From: Rugosimonospora africana
GTDB lineage: Bacteria > Actinomycetota > Actinomycetes > Mycobacteriales > Micromonosporaceae
Direction of reading: 5' to 3'
Assembly: GCF_016862975.1 (NCBI RefSeq)
Contig: NZ_BONZ01000048.1
Span: 1 to 64,000, forward strand
DNA: 64,000 bases
Part shown: one piece after another, positions 35,537-43,838 of the stretch
Layout: every line of letters starts with the position of its first letter
Position numbering within the stretch: position 1 is the stretch's first letter
Made by a program: the position numbers and the translations under genes
The notes under the pieces: model-generated
What the model saw: the letters and a program-made list of their open reading frames with translations, nothing else
Databases searched by the model: none
Told to the model about the DNA's origin: nothing

Positions 35537-35575
35537 CTCGTTTCGGCGCGCGCCGCCCGGCTATCGTGACGTTTC

Positions 35576-36367
35576 GTGACAACCGCGAACGTCGGACACC
35601 TGATCCGCCGGCAACGGGGACTGGTCCGGCGCAGCCAGCTGGACCTGGCGCACGAGATCGGCATCTCGCCCCGTCACCTGAGCTTCGTCGAGCTGGGCAA
35701 GTCGAAGCCGAGTGCCGCCTTGCTGATGACGATCGCACAGCATCTGGACCTGCCGCTGCGAGAGCGCAACGACTGGCTGCTGGCGGCCGGATACGCACCC
35801 CGTTATCCGGAGACGCCCCTGACCGGGCCGGCGCTTTCCCGGGTCCGGGCCTCGCTGCAGGCGCTACTGGACGCGCACGACCCGTTCCCCGGCTTCGCCG
35901 TCGACCTCCAGTGGAATGTGCAACTGAGCAACCGCGCCGCGCGCCGGCTGGTCGCCGGCATCCCCGAGGACGTACGCGGCGTGCCGACCAACATTTTCCG
36001 CACAGCCCTGCACCCCGCCGGGCTCGCCGGCCGTACCCGGAACTTCCCGCAATGGTCCGCCTACCTGCTCCGCCGGCTCGACCGATCGGTCGTGCGGACC
36101 CAGGATCCCCGCCTTGCCGGACTCGCCGACGACATCGCGACCTGGCCCGCCATTCCCGAACGCCATACCTGGAGCCACCTTTCTTCCGACGAGGCGGACG
36201 ACCCGGTCCTGCCATGGCATCTGGAGTTCGGCGGGAGAGAGTTGTCGATGTTCATCATGCTGAGCACATTCGGGACCCCGATGGACGTCACCCTGTCGGA
36301 CCTCTCTATCGAGCTGTTCTTCCCCGCCGACCAGCAGACCGACACCGTCCTGCGCCGCCAGACGTGA
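35576..36367 (+). CDS. XRE-family regulator with MmyB-like ligand domain
   Basis: A 263-residue regulator. The HTH occupies 1-65 (LIRRQRGLVRRSQLDLAHEI, SPRHLSFVELGKSKPS). Residues about 95-260 form the MmyB-like ligand-binding domain (FAVDLQWNVQLSNRAARRLV, WPAIPERHTWSHLSSD, FGGRELSMFIMLSTFGTPMD). Such proteins are often divergent from oxidoreductases or hydrolases. The GTG start has no ribosome site and may be leaderless, with TATCGT just upstream. The likely targets are itself and the alpha/beta hydrolase. Confidence 0.9.
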   Translation: MTTANVGHLIRRQRGLVRRSQLDLAHEIGISPRHLSFVELGKSKPSAALLMTIAQHLDLPLRERNDWLLAAGYAPRYPETPLTGPALSRVRASLQALLDAHDPFPGFAVDLQWNVQLSNRAARRLVAGIPEDVRGVPTNIFRTALHPAGLAGRTRNFPQWSAYLLRRLDRSVVRTQDPRLAGLADDIATWPAIPERHTWSHLSSDEADDPVLPWHLEFGGRELSMFIMLSTFGTPMDVTLSDLSIELFFPADQQTDTVLRRQT

Positions 36368-36397
36368 GCGGGCGTGTGAGTCGGCGCCGCTTGCGGC

Positions 36398-37273
36398 TCA
36401 GGTACCGGCGAGGCGCTCCACCACCGGCGCGAACTGTTCGAGGAACATCCCGCTCACCGTGATGTAGGAGATCCCGAGGGTGTCGCGGCGCCGGCGCAGG
36501 GTGTCGGCCAGCTGTGCCGGCGTACCGATGAGGAACGCTGTGCCGCCGGTGGCCGCCATGATGCGGGGATCGCCGCCGACCTGGCGTGCCAACCAGCCGT
36601 CGCCGGGCAGATCCTCAAGACGATCGGCTACCGCTGCCAGGTTGGCGGCAATCTCCAGCTGGTCGAAGCGGCCTGCGGCGAAGCGGCGCAAGTCCGCGAC
36701 CTTCGCCGCGAGTTCCTCCTCCGGGGCCTGTGGGGGAGTACCCAGCGCGACGATGTCGGCCTGTTCCGCCGCGAGCCGCAGCACCCGGGGCCCGGAACCG
36801 GCGACCAGGATCGGTGGACGCGGCTGGGCGACCGCACGCTCGACCCCCGTCGTACGGGTCCCCTCGCCCGACTGCTTCACCTCGCGGATCGTGTCGGCGA
36901 GGCGCTGTACCCGCTGGCCCGGGGTACCGAACGGCACACCGAGCCGGGCGGCGTCGTGCTGTGCGCCGGGCCGTCCGGCGCCGAGGCCCAGTTCGAAGCG
37001 GCCGGCCGAGAGCATGTCGAGACTGGCCGTCTCATGGGCCACGGTGCCCGGCGTCCGGTTGGGCGCGCTGAGCACGTACGTGCCGACGCACAGCGCGCTG
37101 GTCGCCGCGGAAAGTGCCGCCAGCGCCGGAAACGGGGACAGGGTGTTCTGGGTGTCGGGTACGAGCAGGACGTTGTACCCGAGTTGCTCGGCCCGGCGGC
37201 CCATGGTCAGCCACGCTTGCGCGGACGGGGCCGACCCGGCCACGACGCCGAAACGAAAGAGGCGGTCGGTCAT
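36398..37273 (-). CDS. LLM-class F420-dependent oxidoreductase
   Basis: A 291-residue TIM-barrel enzyme of the luciferase-like family. RFELGLGAGRPGAQHDAARL and GTYVLSAPNRTPGTVAHETA are family signatures; PPILVAGSGPRVLRLAAEQA marks the later nucleotide-binding strand. It probably uses coenzyme F420. The ATG is preceded by GAGGAGA at 7 nt; a longer upstream frame is not used. It ends the three-gene minus-strand operon after the thioesterase, with a 172-nt gap. Confidence 0.9.
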   Translation of the reverse strand: MTDRLFRFGVVAGSAPSAQAWLTMGRRAEQLGYNVLLVPDTQNTLSPFPALAALSAATSALCVGTYVLSAPNRTPGTVAHETASLDMLSAGRFELGLGAGRPGAQHDAARLGVPFGTPGQRVQRLADTIREVKQSGEGTRTTGVERAVAQPRPPILVAGSGPRVLRLAAEQADIVALGTPPQAPEEELAAKVADLRRFAAGRFDQLEIAANLAAVADRLEDLPGDGWLARQVGGDPRIMAATGGTAFLIGTPAQLADTLRRRRDTLGISYITVSGMFLEQFAPVVERLAGT

Positions 37274-37445
37274 CGCGTGGTCTCCTCGTGGCGGCGCGGA
37301 TTCGGTTGCGCTTCCAGGATGCGGTACCCGGACTGTCGCCGACATCTGACTGGCGATGGCTGGTCCTCTACGCCGGTCGGCGTACGGAGGCCGGCGAACG
37401 TACGCCGAGGGTAGAAGCGGACACAGGATGGCGGCTGCTGCCGGG

Positions 37446-37901
37446 TCACCTCTCCGGCCGTGCGACGCGGATGAGGGTCTGCTGTCCGTTCGCGACAAGG
37501 GTGCGCCGCTCACTCCCGACGCCGAACACCTCCAACTGACACACGGTGAGCGTGCGTCCGGATTTCAGGACGGTTCCGACGGCTTCGAGGTGGTCGCCGG
37601 TGGCGGGCGCGAGAAGATTGATCTTGTATTCGACGGTGAGAACCTCGGTGTTGTCGGGGAACAGCGTGTAGGCCGCGTAGCCACCGGCGGTATCCGCGAT
37701 GGCGCTGGTGGCGCCCGCGTGGAAGTAGCCGTGCTGCTGAGTGAGCTCGGGGCGGCTCGGAAGCACGATGTGCACTCGCCCCGGCGCGATGTGCGTTATC
37801 CGTGCACCGAGGTGGGCCATCAGTCCCTGGCGCTCGAAGCTGGCACGGATGCGCTCCCGAACCTCGGGGCTCGCCTGGTCCTGCCGCGTCTGCTCTCCCA
37901 C
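37446..37901 (-). CDS. PaaI-like hotdog thioesterase
   Basis: A 151-residue protein with the hotdog fold. QQHGYFHAGATSAIADTAGG carries the family's HGG-like active site region with the downstream Asp, followed by VLTVEYKINLLAPATGD. Such enzymes hydrolyse aryl- or acyl-CoA thioesters. The GTG start has AAGGAG a few nt upstream. It lies 30 nt after the methyltransferase. Confidence 0.9.
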   Translation of the reverse strand: MGEQTRQDQASPEVRERIRASFERQGLMAHLGARITHIAPGRVHIVLPSRPELTQQHGYFHAGATSAIADTAGGYAAYTLFPDNTEVLTVEYKINLLAPATGDHLEAVGTVLKSGRTLTVCQLEVFGVGSERRTLVANGQQTLIRVARPER

Positions 37902-37931
37902 GTGTTCTCCTTCGCCAATCGTGCTTCCGCC

Positions 37932-38597
37932 TCAGGCCGCCTGCGGCTCGGGACTGAGGGAGGGGCCCGGCTTGCGGAACAGGAGATGCGCCTCCGGCGT
38001 GGGCGCGTACCTGAGGTCGGGTTGAGCCGGACACACGAGCCGCGCTCGCTCGACGAGGCCGGCGTGATTGAGGAGTGCCGCGAATTCGTCCGCATTCCAT
38101 GCCCACGCGGGCGCGGCGGCATGGTCGAACGGTTGGGTGGGGCCGCCTCCCGCGGCTTGGAACTCCACGAGCAGGCAGCCGCCGGGGCGCAGCACCCGCG
38201 TGAACTCGGCCAGCACCGAAGGTACTTCAACCGGCTCCGTGTGGATCACCGAATAGCGGGCCACCACGGCGTCGAAGTCTTCGTCCCGGTACGGCAGAGC
38301 GCGCAGGTCGCCGACGGTGAATTCGAGGCCCGGATAGGCGCCGCGGGCCAACTCGATGAGCTTCTCGGCGGCGTCGATGCCACAGGCATCGCACCCCCAG
38401 TTGCGCAGCATCTTCGTCACCTGCCCGGCACCGCATCCGGCATCCAGGACCCGCGGGTGTGGACCCACGAGGTCGACCAGCATGCGGATCATGTTCCGAT
38501 CCAGCGGGAACATCGGCAGTGCCTCGTCCTGGAACCTGTCCGCGTATCGCTGGGCGCGGTCGTCATAGCCAACGCTGGGATGCTGGAAACTCGCCAT
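37932..38597 (-). CDS. Class I SAM-dependent methyltransferase
   Basis: A 221-residue enzyme. Motif I reads VLDAGCGAGQVTKML; motif II-like CGIDAAEKLIELARGAYPGL; later motifs DEDFDAVVARYSVIH and FTRVLRPGGCLLVEFQ. The substrate is a small molecule and cannot be predicted. The ATG at 38597 has only a weak ribosome site; an in-frame ATG at 38615 would add six residues. It is first in the minus-strand operon with the thioesterase and LLM oxidoreductase. The 220 nt upstream to 38817 is a divergent promoter region. Confidence 0.87.
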   Translation of the reverse strand: MASFQHPSVGYDDRAQRYADRFQDEALPMFPLDRNMIRMLVDLVGPHPRVLDAGCGAGQVTKMLRNWGCDACGIDAAEKLIELARGAYPGLEFTVGDLRALPYRDEDFDAVVARYSVIHTEPVEVPSVLAEFTRVLRPGGCLLVEFQAAGGGPTQPFDHAAAPAWAWNADEFAALLNHAGLVERARLVCPAQPDLRYAPTPEAHLLFRKPGPSLSPEPQAA

Positions 38598-38817
38598 CCG
38601 CACATGCTGGCACATAAGGCAGGCGCCTGGTGGCGGGTGAGGGCGGTCGGTGGGTTGCCGGTGGCGTGTTGCATCCGTCCGGATCAATCTCGGTGCCGAC
38701 CGTACTGCCGAGCCAGTTGCCGACATCGCTTCCGCAGGCTCGACTAGGCCCGATGTCTCATCGGGCGATCCGGAGTGACCACAAGGGTCTCTCCGAACGA
38801 AGGGAGCTAGCCTAGCC

Positions 38818-39408
38818 ATGACTACATCAGGCATCCGCGACTCGCGTGTTGCCGGGCCAGCGCCGTCACGCGGTGCCCGGTTCCGCCGGAGTTGGCGGCG
38901 CTGGGCGCCGCTTGCGACGGTTCCTCTCGTCGCGGTTCTGGCGCTGGCCGCCCCCGCTCAGGCGGCGAGCCCGCGGGCGGCCGGTGCGGCGCTGACTGTC
39001 ACCGCGTCGAACTCCACGTCGGCGGCCCCGGCGGCGGACGGCTTCGGCTGCCCGTCGGGCGACTTCTGCTTCTGGGTAGACATCAACTTTGGCAAATTCT
39101 ACGGCGAGCTGAGCGCCAAGAATGCCGACTGGACCAAGCTCCCGAACCCGCAGTGCCGTACGGGCAACTGGAACGACTGCGCCTCCTCGGTGGACAACCA
39201 GGGGGTGAACTGCACCGCGGTCGGGTGGTGGGACACCGGCTACCAGGGTCATTACATTTTCGTCAGTCGTGGCGAAACGCTCAGCGACCTGACCTGGTAC
39301 GCATGGGTCGACACCAACCACCAGGAACACCTGTGGAACGACGCCATCAGCTCGAACAGTTGGCGCACACCTGACCTCGGTACCAACTCCACCTGCACCG
39401 GCCCGTGA
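38818..39408 (+). CDS. Secreted I36-like (peptidase inhibitor family) protein
   Basis: A 196-residue exported protein. The signal peptide runs to about 50 (LATVPLVAVLALAAPAQAAS). The mature region contains GFGCPSGDFCFWVDINFGKF and CASSVDNQGVNC, the cysteine-rich pattern of I36/SMI-type inhibitor-like proteins of actinomycetes. The domain is related to the I36 part of the I36-CHAP protein at 62933. It is coupled to the following lipoprotein by GTGA overlap. Confidence 0.78.
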   Translation: MTTSGIRDSRVAGPAPSRGARFRRSWRRWAPLATVPLVAVLALAAPAQAASPRAAGAALTVTASNSTSAAPAADGFGCPSGDFCFWVDINFGKFYGELSAKNADWTKLPNPQCRTGNWNDCASSVDNQGVNCTAVGWWDTGYQGHYIFVSRGETLSDLTWYAWVDTNHQEHLWNDAISSNSWRTPDLGTNSTCTGP

Positions 39409-40331
39409 TGCGGTCAGCGAGCCTGATCGCTCTGGGTCTTGCGGCGGTGCTGGCCACAACCAGCCTCAGCGGCTGCCGGGCGGGGTCGACGACCCCGCCC
39501 GGGGACGCCGCAGTGCTTGACCTGGTCACCCGCACCGGCAGCTATTCGCAGCGCGCCCAGATCCTGACCGACGCCGAGAACCACCTGATCGCCGACTGCA
39601 TGCACGCCCAACACCTGCCCTACGTGATACCGCCCGCGGCCTCGCCAACCACGACGCCGGGCAGCGCGAACGACCTCGCCAGCCGCAGCCGGATCGGCTA
39701 CGGGCTCTACCAGCAGTACGCGTCGAAGACGCCAGACGGCGGCCCAGCCGCGCAGCCCGGCAGCAACGACTACTACCTGGCGCATCTACCCGAGCCCGAG
39801 CAGCGCCGTTACCGCACCGCACTGCGCGGCGACGACACCGACAGGGCTGGGTTGAAGCTCGGTACCGGCCAGCAGATCGCCTACCCCCGCCACGGCTGCG
39901 AGCCACAGGCCCGACAGCGGCTCTACGGCGACCTCGTCGTCGACGCACAGATCACCTACATCCCGCAGAACGTCAACCAGGCCGCCACCGTTCAACAGCA
40001 ACAGGACAGCCGCTACCGCGCCGTGCTGGCCCAGTGGAGCGACTGCATGGCGACCGGCGGGCAGCGGTACGCCACGCCCGCGGATGTCCGCGCGCGACTC
40101 GACGCGCGGTACCGGGCCGACGGACCCTCCGACGCGCTGCGGCAACAGGAGATCAACCTCGCGGTGCAGGACGCCCGCTGCGCCGATCGGGTCCACCTGG
40201 ACGCGACCGCGCTGAAGATCCTCCGCGCCGACACCCGGCACATCCCACCCGCCGACTGGCGGGAACTGCAACGGCTCACGGCCGCCTGGCTGAAGGCGGT
40301 GACGATCGCCCAGCGGGTGGCCGCCCGGTGA
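39405..40331 (+). CDS. Lipoprotein of unknown function
   Basis: A 308-residue protein with a lipobox LSGC near residue 24, so it is a membrane-anchored lipoprotein. The mature part is helical and charged with scattered cysteines (IADCMHAQHLPY, WSDCMATGGQRY, DARCADRV). No family is recognised. It is translationally coupled to the I36-like gene (GTGA). Repeated Cys-Met pairs suggest a conserved disulfide or metal role, but this is unproven. Confidence 0.75.
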   Translation: MMRSASLIALGLAAVLATTSLSGCRAGSTTPPGDAAVLDLVTRTGSYSQRAQILTDAENHLIADCMHAQHLPYVIPPAASPTTTPGSANDLASRSRIGYGLYQQYASKTPDGGPAAQPGSNDYYLAHLPEPEQRRYRTALRGDDTDRAGLKLGTGQQIAYPRHGCEPQARQRLYGDLVVDAQITYIPQNVNQAATVQQQQDSRYRAVLAQWSDCMATGGQRYATPADVRARLDARYRADGPSDALRQQEINLAVQDARCADRVHLDATALKILRADTRHIPPADWRELQRLTAAWLKAVTIAQRVAAR

Positions 40332-40629
40332 CGCCGCTCGTCCCGCCTCGCCGGTACCTGTTATCGAAAAGCTTCCGGGACCCGCCCCGGCACGGCCGTG
40401 CTGGTTGGACCGCGTGACAGCGGATCCCAGCCAGCGCGTCCTCCGCGTCGATTGGTTTGCCGTGCTCAGCGGCGCGGCACCCGGCGGTCATCACGCTCGG
40501 TAATGACTCGAAAGACATTCGGAACGGTATTGACGCGCGCCGGCAACCTGCTCGACTCTTGGTTCAGTCAAGACATCCGTGATCATCAATCTCGGATGGT
40601 CGCTGGACGGGGGAGACATGGAGGCTCGG
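40332..40629. other. Intergenic region upstream of GH30
   Basis: No gene is seen in these 298 nt. At 40364-40380 there is TCGAAAAGCTTCCGGGA, an imperfect palindrome resembling the CGAAA-rich operators that LacI-type regulators use on plant-polysaccharide genes. The resemblance is weak. Confidence 0.35.
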
Positions 40630-42522
40630 ATGTCTCGAACAACACGCCGTATCCGGCTCACCGCCGCCGCGGCAGCCGCCGGGCTCGTGGGGATCGGCGC
40701 GGTCATCGCGGTCGGCCAAGTGCCCGCGAGCGCCGCGTCGACGGTGTCGGTCAACGGTGGCACCACGTACCAGACGATCGATGGCTTCGGCGTCTCCGAG
40801 GCATTCGGTCAGGCGGACTCGATCCGCAACCTGGGCACCGCTGCCCGGCAACAGGCGCTGGACCTGCTGTTCAGCCCGACCAGCGGCGCGGGGTTCAGCA
40901 TCCTGCGCAGCCTCATCCCGTCCGACGCCAACAGCATCGAACCCCACGCCCCGGCCAGCCCGTCGGCGACGCCGACGTACGTCTGGAGCGGCGGCGACGC
41001 CCAGGACCAGGGGCAGCTGTGGCTGGCCAAGCAGGCGAAGAGCGGTTACGGCGTCACGACGTTCTACAACGACGCGTGGAGTGCCCCGGGCTTCATGAAG
41101 ACCAACGGCAGCGATGCCAACGGCGGCTCGCTGTGTGGCACTCCGGGCGCGTCCTGCGGCAGCGGCGACTGGCGGCAGGCTTACGCCAACTACCTGGTCC
41201 AGCACAGCAGGTACTGGGCTTCGGCCGGGGTCACGCCGAGCGCGGTCGGGTTCGTCAACGAGCCGTCGCTGACGACCACGTACTCGAGCATGCTGGTGAA
41301 CGCGTCACAGGCCGCCAGCTTCCTGTCGGTGCTCGGCCCGGCCATGAGCGCCTCCGGGCTGGCCACCAAGGTCGCGTGCTGCGACACCGTCGGGTTCAAC
41401 CTGCTGCCCAGCTACCTGACGGCGATCTCCGGCAACTCGGCCGCCAACGCGGGTACCGGATTGTTCACCAGCCACGGCTACTCCAACGCGCCCACGACAC
41501 CGGTCAGCACCGGCAGCCGGCACCTGTGGGAGTCCGAGTGGTCGGTCAACGGTGCCACCTGGACCACCGCTTGGGACAGCACCAGCGAGGCATCCGGCAT
41601 CACCTGGGCGCAGCGCATCTACGCCGGTATGACCGGCGCCAACCTCAACGCGTTCCTGTACTGGTGGGGAATCAGCAACACCAGCCACGACAGCTCGCTG
41701 ATCGGGCTGAGCGGCTCGACGCTGACCCCGTCGAAGCGGTACTACGCTCTGGCCGGCTACAGCCGCTACATCCGCCCGGGTGCGGTACGCATCGCCGCCA
41801 GCAGCGGGGACGCCAACCTGAAGGCCAGCGCGTACCGCAACAGCGATGGCTCCCTCGTCGTCGTGGTCCTCAACACCGGCGCCAGCGCCATCTCGACCAG
41901 CTACACGGTCAGCAACGCCGGCGTCTCCAGCGGCACGGTCGCGCCCTACCTGACCAACGACGGCAACAGCATGGCCGCCCAGGCGGCGGTGTCGCTGTCC
42001 GGCGGAGCGTTCAGTGCCACCATTCCCGCCCGGTCGCAGGTCACCTATCGAATCACCGGTGGCCCCGCGACGAGCCCGCCGCCCAGTGCCAGCTCGTCGC
42101 CGACACCCACCACATCCCCGACGACCGCACCGCCCACCACGGCACCGCCCACCACGGCACCGCCCACGACGGCACCGCCCACCACCGCACCGCCCAGCTC
42201 GCCCCCCGCCGGGCAGGCCGGCACCTGTACCGCCAGCTACCGGACGGTCAACACCTGGTCCGGTGGTTTCCAGGGCGAGGTCACCGTGACCAACAACGGC
42301 CCCACGACGCTCAACGGTTGGACCGTCCAGCTGACCCTGGCCAGCGGACAGACCATCAGCAGCCTCTGGAACGGCGTCAACTCCGGCACCAGCGGCGCCA
42401 TCAGCGTCAAGAACGCCGCGTACAACGGCAGTCTCGGCGCCAACGCCGCGACCACCTTCGGTTTCACCGGAACCGGCAACGGGGCGAACAACCCCACCGT
42501 GGTCGGCTGCGCCAGCCCCTGA
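40630..42522 (+). CDS. GH30-type glycosidase with C-terminal CBM2
   Basis: A 630-residue secreted enzyme. Signal peptide 1-37. The GH30 (beta/alpha)8 barrel and beta-sandwich cover about 38-465: FNEP-type acid/base in VGFVNEPSL (Glu211) and nucleophile in HLWESEWS (Glu303 most likely). Linker 470-530 is made of PTTAP repeats. The C-terminal CBM2 (about 535-630; TCTASYRTVNTWSGGFQGEV) binds crystalline cellulose or xylan. It is likely a xylanase or related beta-glycosidase. The ATG at 40630 follows GGAGG at 5 nt. It starts a run of cell-wall polysaccharide genes. Confidence 0.9.
   Translation: MSRTTRRIRLTAAAAAAGLVGIGAVIAVGQVPASAASTVSVNGGTTYQTIDGFGVSEAFGQADSIRNLGTAARQQALDLLFSPTSGAGFSILRSLIPSDANSIEPHAPASPSATPTYVWSGGDAQDQGQLWLAKQAKSGYGVTTFYNDAWSAPGFMKTNGSDANGGSLCGTPGASCGSGDWRQAYANYLVQHSRYWASAGVTPSAVGFVNEPSLTTTYSSMLVNASQAASFLSVLGPAMSASGLATKVACCDTVGFNLLPSYLTAISGNSAANAGTGLFTSHGYSNAPTTPVSTGSRHLWESEWSVNGATWTTAWDSTSEASGITWAQRIYAGMTGANLNAFLYWWGISNTSHDSSLIGLSGSTLTPSKRYYALAGYSRYIRPGAVRIAASSGDANLKASAYRNSDGSLVVVVLNTGASAISTSYTVSNAGVSSGTVAPYLTNDGNSMAAQAAVSLSGGAFSATIPARSQVTYRITGGPATSPPPSASSSPTPTTSPTTAPPTTAPPTTAPPTTAPPTTAPPSSPPAGQAGTCTASYRTVNTWSGGFQGEVTVTNNGPTTLNGWTVQLTLASGQTISSLWNGVNSGTSGAISVKNAAYNGSLGANAATTFGFTGTGNGANNPTVVGCASP
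42128..42195 (+). repeat. Pro-Thr linker tandem repeat
   Basis: A 15-nt unit repeated four to five times, encoding PTTAP units within the GH30-CBM2 linker. This is a flexible linker and not a CRISPR array. Confidence 0.85.
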
Positions 42523-42614
42523 TCCCGCTCACCTGCCGCGAGGGGCCGGTAGACCGGCCCCTTCTCGGCGCCTTCGAGCCGGCGAACGGAATTTCGAACC
42601 TGTGGAGGTGAACC

Positions 42615-43718
42615 ATGAGCACACGTCATCGGTGGATGGCGGCGGTGGCGGCGCTCGCCGTCGCCGCGGCCGTGCTGACCGGAATCGCCAACGCGAACGC
42701 CGAGTCCAACGGTGGCACCAAGGTGATGCCGTTGGGCGACTCGATCACGGACGGCCTGACCGTGCCCGGCGGGTACCGGATCGGTCTGTGGCAGCGCTTC
42801 CAGACCGGTGGGTACCGGGTGGACTTCGTCGGCTCCCTGACCAACGGGCCGGCCAGCCTGGGCGACCACGACCACGAAGGCCACTCGGGCTGGCGCATCG
42901 ACCAGATCGACGCGAACATCGTGAACTGGCTGAACACCTATACGCCACACACGGTCCTGCTGCACATCGGCACCAACGACGTCCTACAGAACTACAACCT
43001 GTCCAGCGCTCCGGCGCGACTGTCCACATTGATCGATCACATCACCGCGACGACCCCGACCGCGGAGGTGTTCGTAGCCACCATCATCCCGTTGAGCTCG
43101 GCCACCTCGGAGGCCAACGTCCGCACGTTCAACGCGGCGATCCCGGGGATCGTGCAGAGCAAGGTGAGCGCCGGCAAGCACGTGCACCTGGTGGACATGC
43201 ACAGCGCGTTGACCGCCGCCGACCTGGCCGACGGCGTACATCCCAACGCGGGTGGGTACGAGAAGATGGCCGCCACGTGGTTCAGCGCGCTGCTGTCGGT
43301 ACCGGGCAGCATCGGCAGTGTGGGCGGCCCGAGCCCGACCCCGACCCGTACCACGGCGTCACCCACCGCCTCGCCTACCACCTCACCCACCACCGTGCCG
43401 ACCACGCCATCCGGTCCCCGCGGCTGCACCGCCACGTACAGTGTCACCGGGCAGTGGTCCGGTGGCTTCCAGGCATCGGTCAAGGTGACCGCGGGCAGCG
43501 CGTCGATCGGCGGCTGGACCGTGGCGTGGCAGTACGCCAACGGCCAGAGCATCACCCAGTCCTGGAACGCCACGATCACCAGTAGCGGCTCGACTGTCAC
43601 CGCCCGCAACGTCAGCTACAACGGCGCGCTCGGCGCCGGAGCCAGCACGGAGTTCGGGTTCCTCGGCAGTTGGAATGGCAGCAACACATCACCGACCCCG
43701 ACCTGTACGGCGGCGTAA
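42615..43718 (+). CDS. SGNH-family esterase (CE3-like) with CBM2
   Basis: A 367-residue secreted protein. Signal peptide 1-30; SGNH catalytic domain about 35-230 with block I MPLGDSITDG, GTND in block III and DGVHPNAGGY supplying the acid-histidine pair. A Pro/Thr/Ser linker (about 240-265) and a C-terminal CBM2 (TATYSVTGQWSGGFQASV) follow. It fits carbohydrate esterase family 3-type acetyl xylan esterases. GGAGG lies 7-8 nt upstream of the ATG. It is 92 nt after the GH30 gene, so an operon is probable. Confidence 0.9.
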   Translation: MSTRHRWMAAVAALAVAAAVLTGIANANAESNGGTKVMPLGDSITDGLTVPGGYRIGLWQRFQTGGYRVDFVGSLTNGPASLGDHDHEGHSGWRIDQIDANIVNWLNTYTPHTVLLHIGTNDVLQNYNLSSAPARLSTLIDHITATTPTAEVFVATIIPLSSATSEANVRTFNAAIPGIVQSKVSAGKHVHLVDMHSALTAADLADGVHPNAGGYEKMAATWFSALLSVPGSIGSVGGPSPTPTRTTASPTASPTTSPTTVPTTPSGPRGCTATYSVTGQWSGGFQASVKVTAGSASIGGWTVAWQYANGQSITQSWNATITSSGSTVTARNVSYNGALGAGASTEFGFLGSWNGSNTSPTPTCTAA

Positions 43719-43734
43719 ACCCTCGCTCTGACAC

Positions 43735-43778
43735 GGATCCGGGCCGTGACCCACTTTCGTGAGTCACGGCCCGGATCC
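43735..43778. terminator. Strong hairpin terminator
   Basis: A 16-bp perfect stem (GGATCCGGGCCGTGAC paired with its complement) with further partial pairing toward a TTTC loop. It lies between the convergent SGNH esterase and PQQ propeller genes and probably stops transcription in both directions. Confidence 0.85.
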
Positions 43779-43838
43779 TTGCGTCGCTCAGAGGGGCCGG
43801 CCCGGACCGGTGTTCGGTCCATGCACGGCCCGGCTTCG

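Noticed and set aside
42128-42195. Short tandem repeat that could look like a CRISPR array
   Set aside because: The repeat is 15 nt without spacers and encodes the PTTAP linker of a glycosidase.
40398-42611. A 737-codon frame overlapping GH30
   Set aside because: It is the wrong frame of the glycosidase, with Arg/Gln-rich low-complexity sequence.
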